This document shows positions 56,296-64,000 of a DNA stretch of 64,000 nucleotides, piece by piece; the first letter of the stretch is position 1, and every line of letters starts with the position of its first letter. This DNA comes from Larix kaempferi. Its lineage: Eukaryota > Streptophyta > Pinopsida > Pinales > Pinaceae. A program made the translations under genes and the position numbers. The DNA is taken from positions 1,877,001-1,941,000 of the forward strand of contig BSBM01000809.1 in assembly GCA_027924585.1 (NCBI GenBank), in the 5' to 3' direction. A model generated the notes under the pieces. It searched no databases, was not told where the DNA came from, and saw only the letters and a program-made list of their open reading frames with translations.

Positions 56296-56712
56296 ATGGA
56301 CATGGACCAATACAATATTGTCTTTTTCATCTTTTTGTTTTCCATGTCCTTTAGTTTTCTGCATGCATTTATAATGACCATTACTACAATTACAATGCAG
56401 TTTGTGTTGATTTTTCTGAGCAGCATCGAGTGCCATTCTCTGGGAGAATGGAGGCACCTGGTCAGTTACCAGGATTTCACTATAAGCCCTAGACCGGGTC
56501 TAGGCAAGTGGTGTGCTCCTTCCCTTGATCTATGGGCTATGGGACCTTCTCAAGGGACTGATCAACCCTTGTGGAAATACCTAGCACTTGATCTTGGTGG
56601 CAACAAGGAGGGTGAAGTAAAAGCAATTAATAATTCTTCTTATGATGATGCACTTGGAGTGGACATGAATGGATCATTAAAGACCTTGAAGAACCATGAA
56701 ACCCAAGCATAA
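56296..56712 (+). CDS. hypothetical protein (138 aa), weak
   Basis: An ATG-started frame with a very hydrophobic first 50 residues (FFIFLFSMSFSFLHAF, then MQFVLIFLSS), which could be a signal or membrane segment, then a Trp/Gly-containing tail (WRHLVSYQDF, KWCAPSLDLWAMG). No family recognised. There is no clear promoter. It may equally be chance in AT-rich spacer. Confidence 0.2.
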   Translation: MDMDQYNIVFFIFLFSMSFSFLHAFIMTITTITMQFVLIFLSSIECHSLGEWRHLVSYQDFTISPRPGLGKWCAPSLDLWAMGPSQGTDQPLWKYLALDLGGNKEGEVKAINNSSYDDALGVDMNGSLKTLKNHETQA

Positions 56713-58479
56713 CTTGGCTTGATCCATGTACCCACCAATTGAAGAAAATAAAAAATATACATATATACATTCATGGGTCGGCTCATTATTGAAAGAAAAA
56801 TAATAATAAAATAAAATAAATCAAGCCACAGCTGGGCCCCATTACTTGGATTTTTTTTTTGCCATTCGACTCACTATAAAAGAAGGAAGAATTTATCATT
56901 TTTATCCCCATCAATTTGGAAGTATCTTGTCTGCTCCTAAGATCAGTTCGTGGATGTCTTTTTCTGCTGGTTTAAAGTACCCTATCTCAGCTAGGGTTTG
57001 CTGCTGCCACCCGAATTCTATTTGAAGCTTTCTGCAGTGTATATCAGCCCTGCTAGGGCCCTCATCTAAGCACCTGAGCCCAGTTAGGGCAATTATCTGT
57101 GCACCCGAGTTTTGTCAGGGTCTGTCCCTGAGTTCGGCTGCCCTATTAGGGCATTCATAACCTACAGCAGGTCACAGCAGCCCTGAAAAAGGTGTGGACA
57201 AGTCACTACAGCCGAGCAGAAGATCTCGGTCCCCTCAGTAAAGTATACACCAGCAACTTTTGACAGTTACAGGCTTGTACAGGTTGACTGTGTCAAACAC
57301 CTTCAGTCATCTAGTGACAGTTTAGGGGCAGCAGTCATTGTACAGGGTTCTTCTTGATCAGTATTCTAATTTGTTGAAGAGGCTTGTTCTCAAGCTACTA
57401 TTGTACAAACTCAGTCATCTCATTTAGGAGATAAATTATTATTAATTGCTTTGGGGTTTTTGTCCTTAAAAGGTTTCCCCGTGAAAAATATTGTGTTCAA
57501 ATTTTGTGGATGTTTGATTACTGTTAGCTATCTCTACACTATTTTATTTACAGTCTGTTACTGCTATCAAATTTTAAATTTTTAACAGTTTGTTTCTCCC
57601 TTTTCTAATTGTTAATAGAAAACAGGTGTGGCTTAATCATTCTTAGAGCTGCAATTGAGTTATACATGTAATACTAGTTCGTTATGGTCCTATGGAAAAA
57701 TGCACACCTTTGTGCTTATAATCTTCTTAATTGTTTTGAGTGCAATATAGTTTGGGATCTCAGCTTGCAATCTGCGAGGATGCTGACCTGTAATTTTTCA
57801 TGATTTGATTCAAAAACTGGAGTGCCAAATCACTCACAGTTCTCAATCTGAATCTAGGAATTTTCTTGTGCAGTTTTAAAAGAGTTCCAGAATCCACAAA
57901 ACAATTCATGAATCAGCCAATGACTGAATGAATTAAAAAAACACTAACAGGTTCTTAGTCTTACCCACATTTCTCGGCGCCGCTGATAAGAATTTTGAAG
58001 ATGCAGTCAGGACTCACAAGAAAGTCACAAACTGATGCAACTATGGGCCTGCCCAACCAGTCATCAGTCTTCGTGCAATATACCCAGCCTTCTTAGGCAA
58101 TTCTGATGTACAATACTTGCTCAAAATAGCACTAAGCACCCACGACATTTATTCTTATTTGGCATTTTTGAGGCGTGCACAGAAAACCAATGTGACACTG
58201 AGATAGATACAATGGTATTATAACACAATAGATGCACAAAATAATAAGAACAAATGCTCTATCTTCTCAGCATTAAAAGAAAATATATTGTTACTAATTT
58301 ATGATTGACAATATCAAGTGACGATTATAACAATCATTAGAGAGAAGAAAAGAAGATCCACATCCACACCAGACACAACATTTTTATTCAACTGGAGTAA
58401 ACGTTCTTGAGATACAAAAACTCCAGCATATATTAACATCAAAACATGAAGATACAAATTACTTTGATCTTCCTATATA
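56713..58479. other. spacer with short repeats, no gene recognised
   Basis: Includes a degenerate 31-bp tandem repeat with palindromic GCCC..TTAGGGC cores at 57046-57150. The rest has many stops on both strands. Confidence 0.6.
57046..57150. repeat. degenerate 31-bp tandem repeat with GCCC/GGGC palindromes
   Basis: AGCCCTGCTAGGGC at 57046 and AGCCCAGTTAGGGC at 57077, each followed by ATCT..GCACC(T/C)GAG. Looser copies follow at about 57107 and 57137 (GCCCTATTAGGGC). Confidence 0.75.
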
Positions 58480-59130
58480 TTGGTCAACAGGAGATACAGA
58501 ATGGTTGTCTGTTGCAGCAGTATTCTGCCTCCGCCTTCTTCCAAGCTGTCTGATTTTAAAACTTCGTCCAAGCTGTCTGCTTTTAAAACTTCGAAGCTGT
58601 TTTCCAATCGTCATCCTTTCGTTGTTGGGCAATTAGGGCTGCATGGTGCCAACGTCGTATTTTCAGTTATTCTCCCCAATCCTTTATGGATTAGACCTCG
58701 CCAATTTGAGGCTTTGGTCCCACAAAAAACGCAAGAATTTGAAGGACTTGATCTTGGTAAGCTCTGTCTCTCAGCTCTTGGCTTTCAGCTTAGGCTCTGG
58801 TTTTGGCCCTCAGCTCCGGCTCTATCTCCTAGCTTTGGCTCTCAGCTCTGACTCCGGATCTTGGCTCTTCTTATACCCAATGGAGGTCATTACCATACAT
58901 GCCTTTTGCTCGCACAAAATTGTGAAACCACCCTTATTAAATTTAGACCAGGTCATTACCATAAATGCCTTTTGCCCGCACAAAATTGTGAAACCACCCT
59001 GATTAAATTTAGACCAAATTGCTTCATTCAGTTTACAACGTCAAGTTCAATCTTCTACAATTTGATTGCAGGTTGCAGGTTGGAAGCTTCCATGTTCCCT
59101 GAGGTCACACTTTGGATTGCAAAATATTAG
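58480..59130. repeat. spacer of stacked short repeats
   Basis: A twofold CAAGCTGTCTG(A/C)TTTTAAAACTTC at about 58540-58590, then a run of CTCAGCTCTGGCT-type words (58760-58860), then a 66-bp tandem duplication at 58885-58950 and 58951-59015 (GGTCATTACCAT(A/)...). The 123-aa frame at 58480-58851 runs through these repeats and is probably spurious. Confidence 0.75.
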
Positions 59131-59609
59131 TAAGTGGATCTCAGGTTTACTATTTGAAGCAGCATTGTGATAACAAGAATAGCTATGAAATCTAGATCAA
59201 AGATAGGCTCCTATACCTAGTCTAGTTGCAATAGTGTCGTGACTCAAGTTCCAGTGCCAACTTCTGTCAACCATCTACAACTTTGTTTAATGTGTACAAT
59301 AACAATGCATAGGAGACTCATACCCTCCACCAGGTCGCATTTCCAAATTTTCGGGAAAAATAAATTGTTAAGACCTTATGCCAGATTTGGTTAATAAAGC
59401 TTCTAATCATTTCTCTATTAGTAAATTCTACATTGTTTTTTTCTAATCATTAACCATGGTACATCCTTGGGAACCCGTATTTTTCCTTTGCCTTCTAAAT
59501 GACCTTCTAATTCAGCTTAGAGAACTAAAGCTGTCAGAGTCCACAAGAACCAATTTTACTCCTTCCCTGGAAGGCTGACTTTACAGATAAATCTAAAGCT
59601 TATTCACCA
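59131..59609. other. 3' flank of the PPR gene
   Basis: AT-rich. It would hold the 3' untranslated region and poly(A) site of the minus-strand PPR gene; no unique signal is claimed. Confidence 0.5.
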
Positions 59610-62306
59610 TCACCAAAAATCCCCACAAGAACACAACCCATCCTTGAAATGGTGGAAACGGTTTGCATCCCTCACAATAATTTCCCGATCTACAATTTTG
59701 GAGATGAACTTGGTAGCTGAGTGACAGTCACCACAAACTCGAAGGTTCTTGGTTATCCGTAGTGTTGTTCCAGGGGAAGTATTCATAAGCCCAAATGCAA
59801 TAGCCAGCTTCTCACTATGGTGGCCAAGAATATTTTCCTTCTGTTCCTCCTCCACATCATGCAGTGCAAAGTCTATCTCAGGCACATAACCCGCATTCAT
59901 CATCTTACCAAACAATTTCTCCAACATGTCATATATTTTTTCTGATTGTGGGTGTGATTTGTCTCCCACAAGGAAAGCATACACCTTACCATTAACCTCA
60001 ATCCAACTGCTTCCAGGCATCTTTTGAACCCCTTGGTCTTTCATAATTTTTCGCACCCTCTTTACATCATCCCACCTGCTACATGCAGCATATATGTTTG
60101 AAAGCAGCACATAATATGAAGCATTTTTAGACTCCAATTCAAATAGGGTTTTTGCCACGCGTTCCCCTAGATCCACATTGGTATGGGTTCTACAGGCAGC
60201 AAGCAAACACCCCCACACAGAAGCTTCAGGTTTTATTGGCATATTGTTAATAAATTGCTCAGCCTCATCCAATCGCCCTGCCCGGCCAAGAAGGTCAACC
60301 ATGCAGCAATAGTGTTCCACTCTAGGTATGATGTGATAATCTCGACTCATGCTATCAAAATATTGCCAGCCATGATCCACTAAGCCAGCGTGGCAACATG
60401 CAGAGAGAACACCAATAAAGGTGATATGGTTTGGCTTCATGTTGGACTGTTGCATCTGTTCAAAGATTTGCAAGGCCTCCTTACCACATCCATGCGTGGC
60501 ATATCCTACAACCATCGTAGTCCATGAGACTGTGCTTTTCCTAGGCATTTTATCAAACCCTTTGCGTGCATCCTTTATGTTCCCACATTTGGTATACATG
60601 TCTACAAGGGCATTCCCCACAAAGATTTCAGACTGAAACCCACTTCTAATTATTTCCGCATGAACCCCCTTGCCATGTTCCAGAGCAGCCAAGTTGGCAC
60701 AAGCTGGAAGAACGCTAGCAAAGGTAACTGAGTTTGGTTTCACCCCTGTTTGTTGCATTTGTTGAAATAGCATTAGAGACTCATTAAAATAACCTCCTTG
60801 TGCAAATCCTGCAACCATAGCATTCCAAGAGACCACATTGCGCTCAGTCATATTCTCAAAGAGTTTAAATGCCTCATCAATGTATCCATTCTGTGCATAT
60901 CCTGTGATCATCGAATTTGAGGATATCATCTCCTGCTCTGGTAATTTCTGAAATAAGTTTACAGCCTCATCAATACGCCCATTCTGTGCAAATCCTACAA
61001 TCATTGTATTCCATGAGACAAGGTTTTGTTCAGGCATTTTCTGAAAGAGTTCTAGGGCATCATCGACCTGCCCATTCTGTGCATATCCTGCAATCATGGC
61101 ATTCCACAACACCATATCCCGTACAGACATTCTGTCAAACAAATTACGAGCATGATCCAAACTCCCACATTTAACATACATGTCTACAAGTGCACTCCCT
61201 ACAAAGACATCAGACTGAAATCCATTTCTAATTATGTTTGCATGGGTTTCCTTTCCATGCTCAAGAGCTTCCAAGTTAGCACATGCAGGGAGAACACTAG
61301 CAAACGTGAACTGATCAGGTTGAAGGCCTACCTGCTGCATTTGATTAAACAGCATCAAGGCCTCCTCGTCGTGCCCATGCCTCGAGTAAGCTGCAATCAT
61401 CACAGTCCACGAAACAACATTTCTCTCGGCCATCTTCTCAAAAAGCTTGAAGGCCTCATCAGCCGGCCCTTCCTCTGCATATCCTGCAATCATGGCATTC
61501 CATGATATCAAATCTCGGTCAGACATTCTGTCAAACACTTTGCGTGCATAGTCCACACAACCACATTTAACATACATATCGATGAGTCCATTGCCTACAA
61601 AGTTATCAGACTCGAACCCGTTTCGAATTATGTCTTCATGGACTTCCTTGCCATTTTCCAGAGCTCCCAAATCTCTGCATGCAGGGAGAATGGTAGAAAA
61701 TGTGAAGTGGTTGGGCCGGATGTTCGCTCGAAGCATTTGATAAAATACTCGCAAAGCCTCCTCAGTACGGGCTCGGCTCGCATAAGCTGCGATCATGGCA
61801 GTCCAAGAAACCACATTCGTTTCGTCCATTTCATTCAAGAGCCTGTGCGCAGATACAAGGCTCCCATACTTGGTATACATTACAACAAGCTTGGTTTCCA
61901 AATATGTGTATGGCTTGTAGCCTGTTTCAATCATGTGAGCGTGCACTATTTGGCTTTCAATCATTGTTGCTTTGTTTTTCTTGTCAACACAGGCCTGAAC
62001 AAGAGCACAATAGGCAGCAGTGTCTGGCAGAATGCCTTGGAAATCCATAACCTGCAACCTGTGGAGCGCCTCCTTCAATCGCACCTGCTTACAAAATGTT
62101 TCCAATTCCAAATCGTCCCCATTGTCCACCACATCAATGGCACTACCACCACTAATTTTTTTGGTGTTTGCGTTCACTTTGGTACTCACAAGTAGCAGTT
62201 GAGGTTTAAGGTCACGTAAGAGCTGCAGAAATGGAAGCACTTTCTTGTTATTCTGATTCCACAGTGATTCTGCCAATGCTACAGTCGTTCCTGTTCCCAT
62301 TCCCAT
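59610..62306 (-). CDS. pentatricopeptide repeat protein, PLS class with E and DYW domains
   Basis: An 898-aa single-exon frame without stops. After a divergent N-terminus (1-65, plausibly an organelle-targeting region) an array of PPR motifs covers about 90-690, many with VSWN(A/T)MI-type starts. The E domain spans about 693-763 (PEASVWGCLLAACR), E+ about 764-803 (PGSSWIEV), and the DYW deaminase-like domain about 804-898. Zinc/catalytic residues of that domain are present: H830-S-E832, C858-G-D-C861 and the terminal C892-S-C894. The last three residues are DFW instead of DYW. Such proteins select sites and catalyse C-to-U editing of plastid or mitochondrial RNA. Start chosen at the first Met, shared with the pseudogene. 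Confidence 0.95.
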   Translation of the reverse strand: MGMGTGTTVALAESLWNQNNKKVLPFLQLLRDLKPQLLLVSTKVNANTKKISGGSAIDVVDNGDDLELETFCKQVRLKEALHRLQVMDFQGILPDTAAYCALVQACVDKKNKATMIESQIVHAHMIETGYKPYTYLETKLVVMYTKYGSLVSAHRLLNEMDETNVVSWTAMIAAYASRARTEEALRVFYQMLRANIRPNHFTFSTILPACRDLGALENGKEVHEDIIRNGFESDNFVGNGLIDMYVKCGCVDYARKVFDRMSDRDLISWNAMIAGYAEEGPADEAFKLFEKMAERNVVSWTVMIAAYSRHGHDEEALMLFNQMQQVGLQPDQFTFASVLPACANLEALEHGKETHANIIRNGFQSDVFVGSALVDMYVKCGSLDHARNLFDRMSVRDMVLWNAMIAGYAQNGQVDDALELFQKMPEQNLVSWNTMIVGFAQNGRIDEAVNLFQKLPEQEMISSNSMITGYAQNGYIDEAFKLFENMTERNVVSWNAMVAGFAQGGYFNESLMLFQQMQQTGVKPNSVTFASVLPACANLAALEHGKGVHAEIIRSGFQSEIFVGNALVDMYTKCGNIKDARKGFDKMPRKSTVSWTTMVVGYATHGCGKEALQIFEQMQQSNMKPNHITFIGVLSACCHAGLVDHGWQYFDSMSRDYHIIPRVEHYCCMVDLLGRAGRLDEAEQFINNMPIKPEASVWGCLLAACRTHTNVDLGERVAKTLFELESKNASYYVLLSNIYAACSRWDDVKRVRKIMKDQGVQKMPGSSWIEVNGKVYAFLVGDKSHPQSEKIYDMLEKLFGKMMNAGYVPEIDFALHDVEEEQKENILGHHSEKLAIAFGLMNTSPGTTLRITKNLRVCGDCHSATKFISKIVDREIIVRDANRFHHFKDGLCSCGDFW

Positions 62307-63324
62307 TGCTTATTATTAGAATAGCCACCACCCACCATCATGGATGGTAAGAGATCTTTCAAATAAATACATTCATACACCTGTGCAATTGGAAATAATT
62401 TGGTCTGGTTCGGATTGGAGGGCCGGGCCAATGAGATGAGAATGGATGAATTATGTCACTATTGATGTTGCAGATTCTTTCTGTATTTCTCTACCTACGG
62501 TGTTAGTTGGGGACTCTGTATTTATCTACCTAGAAGTTATTTGGAGTCTCTGGCTTCATATCACCATAGTATCAAAACCTAGATTACGCTTCTTTCAATG
62601 GCTGGGGTTTGCAGGCTCTCAGAGATGGATTGGTTTTTATTCCCCGACCTCGAGCAACTCTGTGTTCTCACATTGTTCCTCTAGTTACATTTTTTTTTTG
62701 TTTTTTCACTTGGAAATGGAATTATACAAATTCTTTGTTTTTTCACTTGGAATTTTTAAGGGATTTGGTAGCAAGAAGCAAGCTTTCAATCCTTGGCTTT
62801 TTTTAGCAACTTCAAGTATCTACCCACACTCGTTTATTTTGGGTTTTGTTGTAGTATCTTGGTCTCTTGTTATTATTGTTGTTGGTGGGTATGTTAAGTT
62901 ATTGTTGTTGGTGGGTATGTTAAGTTAGTTTGGTGTGTACTCCTCCACTCTTTGTGTGCTCAAGGTCTACTTGGAAAGGCACTTATCGTTGCTTAGCTTT
63001 GTTGTTTTCATTTGGCAAGGCACCTATTGTTGCTTAGCATTGTTATTTTCATCAAGTTAAATGTTATTCCCCTTCATCTTAATAGGGCTACTTAATACTT
63101 ATTTGTTATTGGGTGGCATGATAACTTGACTTTGTGGTTCTCGTCTTGGTATTTCAAGCTTACTTTCCTTTTATTTCATTATCATTTGCCCCACTTCTGT
63201 GTTTTTCCCTTTCTTTCCATAATGCTTATCAATCTTTTTGGTGTGGCTTAAATCTCATTCCTTATGCTGGTCCATAGAGGTGGTGGGATAGGTGATCCTC
63301 TCTTTGGTTGGCAACATGGATTAA
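62307..63324. other. upstream region of the PPR gene and spacer
   Basis: 62307-62430 (minus) is probably the PPR promoter: it is shared with the pseudogene copy and contains TGTATTTATTTG. 62446-62928 is open on the plus strand but is T-rich and contains a small GTTGTTGGTGGGTATGTTAAG duplication (62878-62926). No further gene was recognised. Confidence 0.5.
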
Positions 63325-63613
63325 TTATCTCACTTTGCAAGTCCACAAGGTAGCGGGAGATTCCTCAATGATTGATTTGTAAAACACCTGAGATATTTCA
63401 ATTGTCAGTGCATTAAAATAGATATAAAAACCTATAGACACTACAACAAGAATATGTTTGACTATCTGTATCTTTTTGTATTTATAATGCTTCAACAAAA
63501 ATAAAACACACCATTCATGACATGAAAACAAAGTTACACCAGCATAAATCCATCTTAACTCTGGCTCTATCAAGTGCCAAGAGGGATCAAATCCCTTGAG
63601 GTGAAAACCCCTT
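63325..63613 (-). other. sequence after the gypsy fragment, no domain
   Basis: The minus strand is open for about 100 codons across the end of the RNase H fragment in a second frame (63636-63325), but has no integrase motif. The gypsy element therefore seems broken at about 63614. Confidence 0.4.
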
Positions 63614-64000
63614 TTAAAGTAGTAAACTTGAGGCATCTGCTACCACATTTTCCTTCCCCTTGATGTAGGAAATCCCAAAATCATACTCGCTCATGAATTC
63701 ACTCCATCGCCTTTGACTAGCATTTAGGTCTCTCTGAGTGAAGATATACCTTAAGCTTTGGTGATCAGACTTGAGTTCAAAGCTTCGTCCAACAAGGTAA
63801 TGTCTCCAAAGCTTCAAAGCTAACATCACTGCAGCTAACTCAAGGTCATGAGTAGGGTAATTCTCTTCATGTGTTTTTAGCTTTCTCGACGCATAAGCTA
63901 TTACCCCACCTTCCTGCATCAATACTGCACCCAAACCTTGCCTTGAAGCATCGGTGCAAACTGTGAATTCCTTCTCCATATCCGGAACCCGTAGAATTGG
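63614..64000 (-). pseudogene. gypsy RNase H fragment, runs off the right edge
   Basis: Open in one frame from base 64000 to 63614 on the minus strand. The Ty3/gypsy RNase H blocks are [16 protein letters not shown] (first Asp), THDLELAAV (Glu), LKSDHQSL (second Asp) and [18 protein letters not shown]. The usual ADALSR end is altered to ADASSLLL and followed by a stop; no integrase follows. It resembles chromovirus-type elements more than element E. The 5' part of pol lies beyond the window. Confidence 0.9.

Noticed and set aside
58480-58851. 123-codon frame
   Set aside because: It runs through short duplications and CTCAGCTCTGGCT words; no conserved protein feature.
62446-62928. 160-codon plus-strand frame upstream of the PPR gene
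   Set aside because: T-rich spacer giving runs of Phe, Leu and Val, with a small DNA duplication at its end; no recognised domain.

Overview
The window looks like gene-poor DNA from a seed plant with a large genome, most likely a conifer or another gymnosperm. That is inferred from stacked, decayed plant-type LTR retrotransposons (Ty1/copia, Ty3/gypsy of the Tat kind, and long-LTR non-autonomous elements) and an intronless DYW-class PPR gene. No bacterial, organellar, rRNA or tRNA gene was found, and no CRISPR array.

Layout. 1-3563: 3' part of a copia element. It sits inside the first ten bases of the LTR of a short gypsy-type non-autonomous element (3564-5916, minus strand). 5917-7942: AT-rich flank with a CT microsatellite. 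7943-31659: a three-level nest. Long-LTR element A (LTRs of about 2.1 kb) carries element B (10427-22688), and B carries element C (10535-20072, minus strand, a deletion derivative of a Tat-like gypsy element) inside its left LTR. Each level is closed by paired LTRs and a 5-bp target-site duplication (TSD), exact for C and one mismatch for A and B. 31660-35541: flank with an unidentified reading-frame fragment, tandem and inverted repeats, and an isolated LTR with a primer-binding site.

35542-54187: element E, an 18.6-kb Tat-like gypsy element with an exact TTCCT TSD. It encodes gag, protease, reverse transcriptase, RNase H, integrase and a second RNase H-like domain downstream of integrase, all broken by stops and shifts. 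It also has an antisense gene that appears to carry its own TATA box and two introns. Inside E are a short copia-like element F (45114-47171, TSD GGGCC, in the integrase frame) and a DNA-transposon-like insert (52257-53414, 10-bp TSD) in the right LTR.

54188-64000: tandem repeats, a truncated PPR pseudogene (54650-56094, minus), spacer with small repeats, an apparently intact 898-aa PPR-DYW gene (59610-62306, minus), and the RNase H end of another gypsy element running off the right edge. The PPR gene is the only convincing functional host gene; it probably acts in organellar C-to-U RNA editing. Most other coding matter is retroelement protein in decay.

The least explained signals are a recurring stem-loop with CGTCGCA/TGCGACG arms found in both Tat-like families, a second hairpin array with a compensatory arm change (50502-50785), the antisense spliced-looking gene, and an element-A frame with an internal protein duplication (28388-28954).
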